Origin: CAZFPA01 sp964520975
GTDB lineage: Bacteria > Bacillota > Negativicutes > Selenomonadales > Selenomonadaceae
Direction: 5' to 3'
Assembly: GCA_964520975.1 (NCBI GenBank)
Contig: CAZFPA010000087.1
Location: 1-6,995, forward strand
DNA: 6,995 nucleotides
Shown one piece after another: positions 1 through 6,389 of this stretch. Position numbers and translations under genes: made by a program. Each line of letters starts with the position of its first letter. The first letter of the stretch is position 1. Below the pieces are notes generated by a model that was not told where the DNA came from, did not search any database, and worked only from the letters and a program-made list of their open reading frames with translations.

Positions 1-2
1 CC

Positions 3-326
3 GAGGAAATCAAACGTCTCATGTTTGTATTCGAGGACATTGTCATGCTGGACGACCGTTCCCTGCAGATGGTGCTGCGCGAGGTCGATACCAAAGACCT
101 TTCCCTGGCACTCAAGGCAACGCCGCAGGAGGTTGCAGCCAAGGTCTACAAGAATATGTCAAAACGCGCTGGCGATATGCTGCGTGAAGAAATTGAATAC
201 ATGGGCCCGGTTAAAATCCGGGATGTTGAAGAAGCACAGCAGAAGATCGTCAATGTCATCCGCAGTCTGGAGGATAAGGGCGAGATCGTAGTTTCGCGCG
301 GAAAGGGTGACGAAATGATTGTCTAG
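3..326 (+). CDS. fliG: Flagellar motor switch protein FliG, C-terminal part (5' truncated)
   Basis: FliG forms the rotor ring on the cytoplasmic face of the MS ring and meets the stator to produce torque and switch direction. Only the last 107 residues lie in the window; the reading frame is open from base 3 to the TAG at 324-326. The family is usually about 330-340 residues, so roughly two thirds lie upstream. The visible part is the typical C-terminal domain: MFVFEDI, then LDDRS, then LREVDTKDL (the helix carrying charged torque residues), NMSKRA, EYMGPV, and the closing RDVEEAQQKIV and SRGKGDEMIV. The EHPQR motif of the middle domain lies outside the window. Its last codons overlap the proposed fliH start by 8 nt, suggesting coupled translation. 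The internal ATG at 21 is a residue of the protein and not its start. Identification is very secure. Confidence 0.97.
   Translation, partial: EEIKRLMFVFEDIVMLDDRSLQMVLREVDTKDLSLALKATPQEVAAKVYKNMSKRAGDMLREEIEYMGPVKIRDVEEAQQKIVNVIRSLEDKGEIVVSRGKGDEMIV
303..310 (+). promoter_or_regulatory. Ribosome binding site supporting a TTG start for fliH
   Basis: AAGGGTGA lies inside the end of fliG, 8 nt before the TTG at 319. It is a near match to the Shine-Dalgarno consensus at a normal distance, and it is the main sequence argument for a non-ATG fliH start. The next in-frame ATG (412) would remove 31 residues, including the N-terminal segment that FliH proteins use for docking. Confidence 0.6.
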
Positions 327-1098
327 GGTAATTAAATCTGTTATATGGCAGACGGAGCCCCGGGTCGTTGAGGCACCTCCAGCGCCGGTAGTGGAAGAAG
401 AGCTTTCAGCAATGGATGCGCAGTCTCAGGATCTGATGCTTGCGACAATCAGGGAAAAAGAGGAACGGGCCGAGAGGCTCTTGAAGGAAGCGAAGATTTC
501 CTGCGAGATACTCAAGCAGGAAACCCGTCAGAAACAGGAAGACCTGCTCAAGGAAGCGCAGGGACAGGCAGAGGCTATGAAGGCGGAGGCCAGGGAGGCC
601 GGTCACAGCGAAGGTATGGCGGCGGGCCGCGAGGAGGGCATTGCCCAGATCCGTGAGGAGCAAAAGCAGCTCCTGCTCGATGCCAATGCAAAGGCGGAAC
701 AGACGCTGAATGCGGCCAGAGCTGAGATGGAAACCTACGTGCAGGAAGCTGAGAAGCAAATCGTCACCATTGTTATGGAGGTTGCGGATAAGATCCTGCC
801 ACAGCATTTCATTGATGTGCCGCAGGTCATCCTTCCACTGGTGCGCAAGGCACTGCTGAAGGTCAGGGATCAGAGCCAGATTGTCATCCACGTGTGCCCG
901 GAGTCTTATGACATGGTACTCATGGCGAAGGCTGAGTTCCAATCCCTGCTGGAGGGCAACTCCGTATTGACGGTGAAATCCGATGAAAGCCTGGCCAACG
1001 GTGATTGTGTAATTGAGACACCGAATGGTACAGTCGATGCCCGGCTGGCTACCCAGCTCGAGCTCATAAAAAAATCAGTACAGGATGTCATGCAATAA
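319..1098 (+). CDS. fliH: Flagellar assembly protein FliH (export ATPase stator)
   Basis: FliH dimers hold the FliI ATPase, regulate it, and link it to the C-ring and the export gate; the complex resembles the peripheral stalk of F/V-ATPases. The 259-residue product starts with TTG, chosen from the ribosome binding site 8 nt upstream and the MSRVIKS opening. Residues about 45-150 are a charged, Ala/Glu/Lys-rich helix expected to form a coiled coil. Within it, glycines 95, 99, 103 and 107 form the GxxxG ladder that marks FliH. The C-terminal globular part includes GDCVIETPNGTVDARL (about 228-243), typical of the family. A tryptophan at residue 10 recalls the N-terminal tryptophans by which Salmonella FliH binds FliN and FlhA; that parallel is inference. 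It overlaps fliG by 8 nt and fliI by 1 nt (TAATG), fitting stoichiometric coupled synthesis. Confidence 0.93.
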   Translation: MSRVIKSVIWQTEPRVVEAPPAPVVEEELSAMDAQSQDLMLATIREKEERAERLLKEAKISCEILKQETRQKQEDLLKEAQGQAEAMKAEAREAGHSEGMAAGREEGIAQIREEQKQLLLDANAKAEQTLNAARAEMETYVQEAEKQIVTIVMEVADKILPQHFIDVPQVILPLVRKALLKVRDQSQIVIHVCPESYDMVLMAKAEFQSLLEGNSVLTVKSDESLANGDCVIETPNGTVDARLATQLELIKKSVQDVMQ

Positions 1099-2405
1099 TG
1101 GAAATTGATATCAAAAAATTTACCAATGCAATCCATGATTGTGAATCCATAAAGATGAGCGGCAAGGTGACACAGGTCATCGGGCTGGTCATTGAATGCA
1201 AGGGGCCGCATGTAAGTATCGGCGAGCTCTGCTATGTATGTTCACGTTTTGAGAATGTGGAGCCGATTCCGGCAGAGGTCGTGGGCTTTCGTGAGGGCAA
1301 TGTGCTTCTCATGCCCATCGGCGAGATGGAAGGGATCGGGCCGGGCTGTGAGGTCATTTCCGCACAACGTGTGCTCAAGGTCAAGGTTGGCCCGCAGCTG
1401 TTGGGGCGAGTGCTTGATGGTCTGGGGGAGCCGATGGATGGTAAGGGACCGCTGCTCTGCAAGGAGGAATATCCCCTGCAGGCAGCACCACCACCGCCGT
1501 TGGAGCGTCCCCGCATCAAGGATTCCCTTTATGTTGGCGTCCGGGCTATCGACGGGCTTATCACCCTGGGGTCCGGACAGCGTATTGGCATCATGGCCGG
1601 CAGCGGTGTAGGAAAATCCACACTGCTCAGCATGATTGCCAGAAATACGGAAGCCGATGTGAGTGTCATCGCGCTCGTAGGCGAGCGTGGCCGTGAGGTG
1701 AAGGAATTCATCGAGCGGGACCTTGGTGAGGAGGGACTCAAGCGCTCCGTTGTGGTGGTCGCTACCTCGGATCGGCCGGCACTGGTCCGTATCAAGGGAG
1801 CCATGACCGCTACAGCGGTCGCGGAATACTTCCGGGATCAGGGGAAAAAGGTTGTACTCATGATGGACTCGGTTACACGTTTTGCTATGGCACAGCGTGA
1901 AGTCGGGCTTACCGTCGGCGAGCCACCGGCAACCCGTGGGTATACGCCCTCCGTATTTGCGCTGCTTCCCCGGCTGCTGGAACGGGCCGGAACCAGCGAG
2001 AAGGGCTCCATCACCGGAATCTATACCGTTCTGGTCGATGGTGATGATATGAATGAGCCGATTGCCGATGCGGTACGAAGCATACTGGATGGACATATCG
2101 TCCTTTCCCGTGGCATTGCTGCACAGAATCATTTCCCGGCGATTGACGTCCTGGCCAGTGTGAGCCGTGTCATGGGCGAGGTCGTAGACGACGAGCACAA
2201 CAATGCTGCCCGCCGCATGCGAGCACTCATGGCTGTCTACAAAGAAGCCGAAGATCTGATCCATATTGGCGCCTATGTGAATGGATCGAGCGAAAAAATC
2301 GATACTGCTATTAAGAAGATCGATGCCATTAATGATTTTCTCTGCCAGGGGGTATTTGAAAAGGATACCTACGAGGACACGGAAAAATCATTGGAGGCCA
2401 TCTGA
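1098..2405 (+). CDS. fliI: Flagellum-specific ATPase FliI
   Basis: FliI is the hexameric ATPase of the flagellar type III export apparatus. It helps unfold and deliver substrates to the FlhA/FlhB gate together with FliH and FliJ. The 435-residue product is of normal length. Residues 1-95 form the N-terminal beta-barrel-like domain; the P-loop AGSGVGKST is at 167-175; GERGRE at 195-200 carries the likely catalytic glutamate (E196); the Walker B strand KVVLMMD ends at D257; EPPATRGYTPSVF (275-287) and the alpha/beta ATPase signature PAIDVLASVS (347-356) follow. Motifs distinguish it from F1 beta subunits, and the neighbours settle it as FliI. The ATG shares its A with the fliH stop. Only a weak AGGA (1082-1085) lies upstream, so initiation probably depends on ribosomes finishing fliH. 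Confidence 0.98.
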   Translation: MEIDIKKFTNAIHDCESIKMSGKVTQVIGLVIECKGPHVSIGELCYVCSRFENVEPIPAEVVGFREGNVLLMPIGEMEGIGPGCEVISAQRVLKVKVGPQLLGRVLDGLGEPMDGKGPLLCKEEYPLQAAPPPPLERPRIKDSLYVGVRAIDGLITLGSGQRIGIMAGSGVGKSTLLSMIARNTEADVSVIALVGERGREVKEFIERDLGEEGLKRSVVVVATSDRPALVRIKGAMTATAVAEYFRDQGKKVVLMMDSVTRFAMAQREVGLTVGEPPATRGYTPSVFALLPRLLERAGTSEKGSITGIYTVLVDGDDMNEPIADAVRSILDGHIVLSRGIAAQNHFPAIDVLASVSRVMGEVVDDEHNNAARRMRALMAVYKEAEDLIHIGAYVNGSSEKIDTAIKKIDAINDFLCQGVFEKDTYEDTEKSLEAI

Positions 2406-2425
2406 TGATAAGCTTGTAGAGAAGT

Positions 2426-2434
2426 GGGGTGGGG
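2426..2434 (+). promoter_or_regulatory. Ribosome binding site that decides the fliJ start
   Basis: The G-rich run GGGGTGGGG ends 6 nt before the ATG at 2441. It favours that ATG over the in-frame GTG at 2429, which sits inside the run itself and has no comparable site at a proper distance. Confidence 0.6.
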
Positions 2435-2440
2435 CACAGC

Positions 2441-2905
2441 ATGAAGAAATTCAAATTTCAGCTGGATACCCTGCTCAAGGTTACCCGCATGAAGCGGGAT
2501 GAGGCGGAGGTCAAATTCGCCGAGGCTGCCCGCCTGCTCGAAGAGCAGAAAAAGCAGCTCACGGTTTTGATCGAGGAAATGCAGCAGGGACAGCGTGACT
2601 ATGAAAGCCTTACCAGGGCAAAGCATATCACGGTTGGAACGCTCATGACCTATAACAGCTTCTTCGCCTGGAAGCGGGAACAGATTGAGATGCAGCAGCA
2701 GGCAATCCTGCAGAGCCGGCAGAACAAGCAGAAATGTCTGCGTGAGCTCATGCAGGTCATGAACAAGCTGAAAAGCATTGAACAGCTCAGAGAAAAGCGG
2801 TTGCGGCAGTACAAGGAAGAACTGCTGCAGGATGAACAGAAGATGCTGGATGAAATTGGTATCCAGCTCTATATGAGAGGCTTGAAGCAAGGGGAGCAGG
2901 CATAA
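2441..2905 (+). CDS. fliJ: Flagellar export protein FliJ
   Basis: FliJ is the central-stalk-like subunit of the export ATPase. It sits in the pore of the FliI hexamer, contacts FlhA and escorts chaperones. From the ATG at 2441 the product is 154 residues, close to the roughly 147 of Salmonella FliJ. It opens with MKKFKFQLDTLLKVTRMKRDEAE, the usual FliJ start, and is almost wholly helical, rich in Glu, Gln, Lys and Arg with heptad spacing, consistent with a two-helix coiled coil. The conserved late segment IEQLREKRLRQYKEELLQDE is at about 113-132. No signal peptide or membrane segment is visible. It follows fliI by 35 nt and overlaps the next gene by 1 nt (TAATG). Sequence identity in FliJ is always low, so the call rests on the start motif, length, helix character and position. 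Confidence 0.93.
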   Translation: MKKFKFQLDTLLKVTRMKRDEAEVKFAEAARLLEEQKKQLTVLIEEMQQGQRDYESLTRAKHITVGTLMTYNSFFAWKREQIEMQQQAILQSRQNKQKCLRELMQVMNKLKSIEQLREKRLRQYKEELLQDEQKMLDEIGIQLYMRGLKQGEQA

Positions 2906-3480
2906 TGGAATTAAGCGGAATCAGTCAGGTATTGCAGCGCATAGCAGAAATTGAAAAGAAGGTTGGCATGCAGCGCACCGCGCCGGCACCGGGATTTTCC
3001 CAGCAGCTGCAGCAGGCTATGAAGAATGGCGGTGCAACGGCAGCACAGACGGCGGCTTCCGGAGGCGGGGCGGCAAAGTCCAAGACAGCAGCCGCATCCG
3101 CCGCAGCCCCTGGTGATGTAAACAACTTCATCCAGACGGCGGCAAAGAAATACAACGTCGATCCCCGGCTCGTTTCAGCTGTTGCTGAAGCGGAATCCGG
3201 TTTCCAGCAGGAGGCTGTATCCGGAGCCGGAGCGGTTGGAGTCATGCAGCTCATGCCGGATACTGCGGCCTCACTCGGGGTGAATCCTTACGATGAGCAG
3301 CAGAATATCGAGGGTGGTACGAAATACCTCAAGGGCCTGCTGGATTCGTTCAGCGGTGATGTGAAGAAAGCCGTTGCTGCCTACAATGCTGGTGCACAGG
3401 CTGTACGCGACTATAATGGTGTTCCACCGTATCGTGAAACCCAGAATTATGTCAATAAGGTACTGGATCTCTACCAGTAA
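2905..3480 (+). CDS. Lytic transglycosylase, SLT domain, in the flagellar operon
   Basis: The product is a 191-residue peptidoglycan lytic transglycosylase that would cleave the glycan strand with formation of 1,6-anhydroMurNAc, probably making room for the flagellar rod. The catalytic domain covers about residues 72-190: glutamate E97 in AEAESGF, then SGAGAVGVMQLMP (106-118), the AYNAG motif (159-163) and GVPPYRETQNYV (172-183). These are the standard SLT-family landmarks and all look intact. Residues 1-70 are different: a short amphipathic helix, then an Ala/Thr/Gly/Gln-rich linker. There is no hydrophobic Sec signal peptide, so export through the flagellar type III apparatus is the likely route (inference). 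FSQQL at 31-35 fits a type III gate-recognition motif. The start has a good AAGGGGAG site (2889-2896) 8 nt upstream. It may supply the muramidase function that FlgJ has in proteobacteria. Confidence 0.92.
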   Translation: MELSGISQVLQRIAEIEKKVGMQRTAPAPGFSQQLQQAMKNGGATAAQTAASGGGAAKSKTAAASAAAPGDVNNFIQTAAKKYNVDPRLVSAVAEAESGFQQEAVSGAGAVGVMQLMPDTAASLGVNPYDEQQNIEGGTKYLKGLLDSFSGDVKKAVAAYNAGAQAVRDYNGVPPYRETQNYVNKVLDLYQ

Positions 3481-3504
3481 AATCAATTCCAGGCAGGTGA
3501 TACG

Positions 3505-4197
3505 ATGGCCAAGAAGACAGAGAAGAAGACAGAGCAGAAGACAGAGCAAAATACAGTCACAGAGATTGAAACCATAGAGGAGCAGCCGCCAAGCAGGAAG
3601 CGACGGATATTGAAGCTGCTGCTGATCCTGTTGTTAATCGCGGTGCTTGTTATCGGAGGATTCTTTGTAGGAATCTATCTTCGCATCTTCGATACAAATG
3701 AAATGAATGAAAAAATGGGGCTTTATAACCTTCCTATCATTGGTCAGTATTTTGTGAAGCCGGCGCCCAAGGATAAGTCACTGGATATCGATAACACTAC
3801 GGCGAAGAGCCCGGCTATCGAAGATGTAAAGCCGGCAGCGGATCCCAAGACATCCAAGCCCGTGGTGCTTACAAAGGCAGAAATTGAGAAGCAGATGAAG
3901 GCGAAAGACGCCGCTGAGCGTAAACGCGTTTCCAAGCTGGCTCGTCTCTATAATGAGATGAAGCCGGAAGACGCCGCCTCCATCCTCGATGCACTCGATG
4001 ATGATACGGCAATCGCTATTCTGCAGCGCATGGATGAGGGACAGGCCTCACAGGTGCTGGCAAAATTTGATGCAGACAAATCCGCGCGCATTACGAAGAT
4101 CATGTACAGTGGCGTAACCAAGAAGCTGCAGGCACCGAGCGATGTGCAGAATGCGGCCGATGGCGGCCAGACGGGTACGCAGACACAGACTCCATGA
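3505..4197 (+). CDS. YlxF/MotE-like flagellar membrane protein with MgtE-N-like domain
   Basis: The 230-residue product has four parts. First is a charged cytoplasmic N-terminus with KTE repeats (3-16) and a basic SRKRR (30-34). Second is one strong membrane helix at about 35-58. Third is a linker rich in Pro, Ala, Lys and Asp. Fourth is a C-terminal MgtE N-domain-like helical repeat (about 143-205) with RLYNEMKPEDAASILDAL and AIAILQRMDEGQASQVLAKF. This layout and its place just before fliK match YlxF of the Bacillus fla/che operon and the COG3334/MotE group. In rhizobia MotE is a periplasmic chaperone for the motility protein MotC; whether that role applies here is unknown. The MgtE-like part resembles the superhelical folds found in FliG and MgtE, so a protein-protein contact at the motor is plausible but unproven. 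AGGTGA (3495-3500) precedes the ATG by 4 nt. No signal cleavage site is evident. Confidence 0.85.
   Translation: MAKKTEKKTEQKTEQNTVTEIETIEEQPPSRKRRILKLLLILLLIAVLVIGGFFVGIYLRIFDTNEMNEKMGLYNLPIIGQYFVKPAPKDKSLDIDNTTAKSPAIEDVKPAADPKTSKPVVLTKAEIEKQMKAKDAAERKRVSKLARLYNEMKPEDAASILDALDDDTAIAILQRMDEGQASQVLAKFDADKSARITKIMYSGVTKKLQAPSDVQNAADGGQTGTQTQTP
3514..3549 (+). repeat. Three tandem 12-bp units at the start of the ylxF/motE-like gene
   Basis: The unit AAGACAGAGAAG and two near copies (3514-3525, 3526-3537, 3538-3549) differ at only a few end positions and encode KTEK, KTEQ, KTEQ. The repeat length is a multiple of three, so gain or loss of units would keep the frame and only change the length of the charged tail before the membrane helix. 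Confidence 0.85.
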
Positions 4198-4212
4198 GCC
4201 GCAAGGCTTTTT
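4197..4212 (+). terminator. Possible weak terminator or attenuator between the ylxF/motE-like gene and fliK
   Basis: AGCC (4197-4200) pairs with GGCT (4205-4208) around a GCAA loop, a GNRA-type tetraloop, and the stem runs directly into five Ts (4208-4212). The stem has only 4 bp, plus a possible G-T pair, so complete termination is unlikely. Partial termination or a pause, or a 3' end protecting the upstream message, is possible. It begins at the last base of the upstream stop codon. Confidence 0.35.
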
Positions 4213-4230
4213 GGATAGATAACCCACTTG

Positions 4231-4240
4231 AAAGGAGGTG
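4231..4240 (+). promoter_or_regulatory. Strong Shine-Dalgarno sequence deciding the fliK start
   Basis: AAAGGAGGTG is a full match to the 16S anti-Shine-Dalgarno and ends 6 nt before the ATG at 4247 (8 nt from the AGGAGG core). The in-frame GTG at 4238 overlaps this site and therefore cannot be the start. Confidence 0.88.
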
Positions 4241-4246
4241 ATAGTT

Positions 4247-5806
4247 ATGAATGCAAACGTAAATATCATGGCAACGTCCAGCAATGCGTCAGCCGCACCC
4301 GTAAAGTCCACGCAGGCACCTGTAAAGGAGACAGCAAGGGCTTCCTCGAGCGATTCCGATACGAAGGACAATTCCTTCAGCAATGTACTGGACAAGACGC
4401 AGCAGGACAAGGCACCACAGGATAAGCCGGATACAAAGGAGAACGATGCGGCAGCTGATGTCGCAAAGGACCCGATTTCCCAGGCGATTGCCGCAGCCGT
4501 GCAGCAGAATGCTGCCAAGCAGCCGCAGGAACCGCAAAAGGAAGCAGCCGGTACCACGGAAGCCGCGTCCCTGGCAGCAAAGGTTCTGACCGATGCGCAG
4601 GGTAAGGCCTTGCAGAATACTCTGCAGGGAGCAACAACTGCAGACGCGTTGCCGACAGGGGCTGCGCAGGCACTGGCAGAGGCGCTTACCGAGACTACGC
4701 CGGGAAAGGCTGTAGATACAGCATCCAGCAAGACGGCGGTACAGCCGGCAGCAATTGAAGCTTTGTTGCAGCAGGGAACTGCCGGGACTGCGAATACTGC
4801 GGACAAGAATCAGCAGCTTTTGGCGATGTTGTCTGGCGGGCAGGCTGTAAAGCAGGCGGTTACTGTAAACACCGTGAATGCAACAGTCAATGCAGCAGTC
4901 GACGCAACAGTGAATACTGCTATAACGGCAGCAACCACTGTACCGGTGGCGGCAGCAACGACAGAACCGATGCCGGCGACGGCGTCAGCGGCCAGCAAGG
5001 ATACACAGCCTGCTGCTGAACCGCAAGCGAAGAGTCTTACCGGGCTTTGGGGCAATGCTGTACTTTCAGTGGAAAACCAGAACCCGGGGAATGCACAACA
5101 GCAGCTATCGGGTGGTAATCAGCAGGATGCCGGACAGGCCTTCCAGCAGAACCAGTCAGCTCCGCAAAACCAGCAGCCCGTCGCTATGACGGCCGCGCAG
5201 ACGCCGCAGCTTCCGGAGGAGGCGCAGTTCGATACTGCGCCGGCAAAAGATACGGGCAATACGACTACGGTACAGGCAGCACCAACATTGTTCCAGCAGA
5301 CACTGCAGGATACCTCAACGGTACAGTCCGCGGCTTCACCGCAGGTCAGCCAGCCGCAGACCGACTATGACATTCCACGTCAGATTGTCGATCAGGCAAG
5401 GCTCATTCACTCGACGGAGGATACCCAGATGGTCATCAAGCTCAAGCCGGAGCATCTTGGGGAGCTTACATTGAAGGTTTCCGTCACTGCAAATGGTTCA
5501 GTCAATGCTTCCTTCCATACGGATAATGCGCAGGTACGCGCGGCTATTGAGTCCTCAATGATACAGCTTCGTCAGGAGCTGCAGGCACAGGGAATCCGCG
5601 TGGACAATGTAGGCGTATATGCCGGTCTGGGTGATGGTTCGCTCGGCAGCAGCCAGCAGCAGTATCAGCAGCAGCAGGGCGGCTCCGTCCGCAGCCAGCA
5701 GGCCGATCTCGCAGCCTTTGAGGAGGATGCGGATGGGTTGGCAGTTCCGGCGGCAGAGGCTGCCGCGTCGACCACCGGTGATACCGGTGTTGATTATCGA
5801 ATTTAA
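4247..5806 (+). CDS. fliK: Flagellar hook-length control protein FliK
   Basis: FliK is exported during hook growth, measures hook length as a molecular ruler, and then switches FlhB from rod/hook to filament substrates. From the ATG at 4247 the product is 519 residues, longer than the 405 of Salmonella FliK. Residues 1 to about 370 are low-complexity and rich in Ala, Gln, Thr and Pro, as expected for the extended ruler, and vary quickly between species. Residues about 373-462 are the conserved hook-length control domain: MVIKLKPEHLGELTLKV (about 395-411), AQVRAAIESS, LRQELQAQGIRVDNV. The Gln-rich tail after about 468 resembles that of many Firmicute FliK proteins. FSNVL at 44-48 could be the export gate motif. 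The start follows a perfect Shine-Dalgarno. The next gene begins 14 nt after the stop. The conserved C-terminal domain makes the call firm. Confidence 0.95.
   Translation: MNANVNIMATSSNASAAPVKSTQAPVKETARASSSDSDTKDNSFSNVLDKTQQDKAPQDKPDTKENDAAADVAKDPISQAIAAAVQQNAAKQPQEPQKEAAGTTEAASLAAKVLTDAQGKALQNTLQGATTADALPTGAAQALAEALTETTPGKAVDTASSKTAVQPAAIEALLQQGTAGTANTADKNQQLLAMLSGGQAVKQAVTVNTVNATVNAAVDATVNTAITAATTVPVAAATTEPMPATASAASKDTQPAAEPQAKSLTGLWGNAVLSVENQNPGNAQQQLSGGNQQDAGQAFQQNQSAPQNQQPVAMTAAQTPQLPEEAQFDTAPAKDTGNTTTVQAAPTLFQQTLQDTSTVQSAASPQVSQPQTDYDIPRQIVDQARLIHSTEDTQMVIKLKPEHLGELTLKVSVTANGSVNASFHTDNAQVRAAIESSMIQLRQELQAQGIRVDNVGVYAGLGDGSLGSSQQQYQQQQGGSVRSQQADLAAFEEDADGLAVPAAEAAASTTGDTGVDYRI
4865..4921 (+). 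repeat. Degenerate 12-bp tandem repeat in the fliK ruler region
   Basis: After a 9-bp partial unit (4865-4873) come four 12-bp units: 4874-4885, 4886-4897, 4898-4909 and 4910-4921. They encode VNAT, VNAA, VDAT and VNTA (residues 210-225). Units are related but diverged, and all keep the frame. They lie in the non-conserved part of FliK whose length sets hook length. Confidence 0.75.
5773..5789 (+). other. Tight hairpin at the 3' end of fliK
   Basis: CACCGGT (5773-5779) and ACCGGTG (5783-5789) are exact inverted complements with a 3-nt GAT loop, giving a 7-bp GC-rich stem that ends 15 nt before the flgD Shine-Dalgarno. Each arm also contains the palindrome ACCGGT. No T-run follows, so it is not an intrinsic terminator. 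It may only reflect the codons for TTGDTG. Confidence 0.45.
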
Positions 5807-5813
5807 AAGGAGG
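5805..5813 (+). promoter_or_regulatory. Strong Shine-Dalgarno sequence for flgD
   Basis: AAAAGGAGG overlaps the fliK TAA (5804-5806) by two bases and ends 7 nt before the flgD ATG at 5821, ideal spacing for efficient initiation. Confidence 0.85.
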
Positions 5814-5820
5814 AAAAACC

Positions 5821-6378
5821 ATGTCAGATTCAACCAGTTTGAACACAATTACCACAAATGGTGTGACAACCGCTGCATCAGCATCGGCGACTACAAGCAC
5901 AAGTACAGCAAAGAATGCGCTGGATAAAAATGCTTTTCTGCAGCTCCTGTGCACGCAGATGCAGTATCAGGATCCGCTTGATCCGCAGGACAATTCCGAG
6001 TACCTTTCACAGCTCGCGCAGTTTACCTCGCTTGAGCAGATGACGAATGTAGCAACCGCGATGTCGAATCTCTCTTCGATTGTAGACAATATTGACAGCT
6101 CTTTGCTCGTCGGACAGCTCAGCGGCATGATCGGCAAGGAAGTCCAGTGGACGACGACAGCAACGGTAACGGATTCCAGCGGAAATGCCGTGCTCGATTC
6201 GAAGGGCAACACCCAGACGATGACTACGAAGCATACGGGTACCGTGGCCGGGGTAAGCATCTCGGATGGCTCGCCGTCACTCATCGTTACAGCCAGTGAA
6301 AGCGGCAATACGAATACCTATAAGGTCGCTATCAGTGATCTGACCCGTGTGGGAAGCACTGGAACCACGACCGCATAA
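5821..6378 (+). CDS. flgD: Flagellar hook assembly (capping) protein FlgD
   Basis: FlgD is exported and caps the growing hook, so that FlgE subunits can insert beneath it; it leaves when the hook is finished. The product is 185 residues, shorter than the 232 of Salmonella FlgD. After a Ser/Thr-rich disordered N-terminus (1-35) comes the hallmark block FLQLLCTQMQYQDPLDPQDN at 39-58, then EYLSQLAQFTSLEQM (60-74). The segment 95-180 (LVGQLSGMIGKEV, TGTVAGVSI, TYKVAISDLTRV) looks like the small beta-barrel domain of Firmicute FlgD; the inserted Ig-like domain of proteobacterial FlgD appears to be missing, which explains the size. FLQLL at 39-43 lines up with the gate-recognition motif known in Salmonella FlgD. 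A cysteine (C44) sits inside the conserved block. In Bacillus the orthologue was first named ylxG. Confidence 0.96.
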   Translation: MSDSTSLNTITTNGVTTAASASATTSTSTAKNALDKNAFLQLLCTQMQYQDPLDPQDNSEYLSQLAQFTSLEQMTNVATAMSNLSSIVDNIDSSLLVGQLSGMIGKEVQWTTTATVTDSSGNAVLDSKGNTQTMTTKHTGTVAGVSISDGSPSLIVTASESGNTNTYKVAISDLTRVGSTGTTTA

Positions 6379-6389
6379 CGAAAACAGGA

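Noticed and set aside
1242..2264. Long open frame of 340 codons on the minus strand opposite fliI
   Set aside because: It is the mirror of a strongly conserved gene with few stops in that frame because of codon bias; the protein has no recognisable domain and no supporting ribosome binding site.
2429..2440. GTG start giving fliJ four extra residues
   Set aside because: The GTG lies within the G-rich ribosome binding site of the ATG at 2441, and FliJ proteins normally begin with the MKKF-type sequence.
4238..4246. GTG start giving fliK three extra residues
   Set aside because: It overlaps the perfect Shine-Dalgarno sequence itself, which is correctly spaced for ATG 4247.
4198..4246. Internal sigma-28 or sigma-A promoter before fliK
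   Set aside because: I could not find a paired -35 and -10 with acceptable spacing; the AT-rich bases there are accounted for by the T-run and ribosome binding site.
4048..4806. 252-codon minus-strand frame opposite the end of the ylxF/motE-like gene and the start of fliK
   Set aside because: Its Ala/Ser/Cys-rich composition is what the complement of GCA/CAG-rich fliK codons gives. It crosses two real genes and an intergenic gap.
5640..5705. CAG-rich stretch as a trinucleotide repeat element
   Set aside because: Units are irregular and simply encode the Gln/Ser-rich tail of FliK, which is common in this family.
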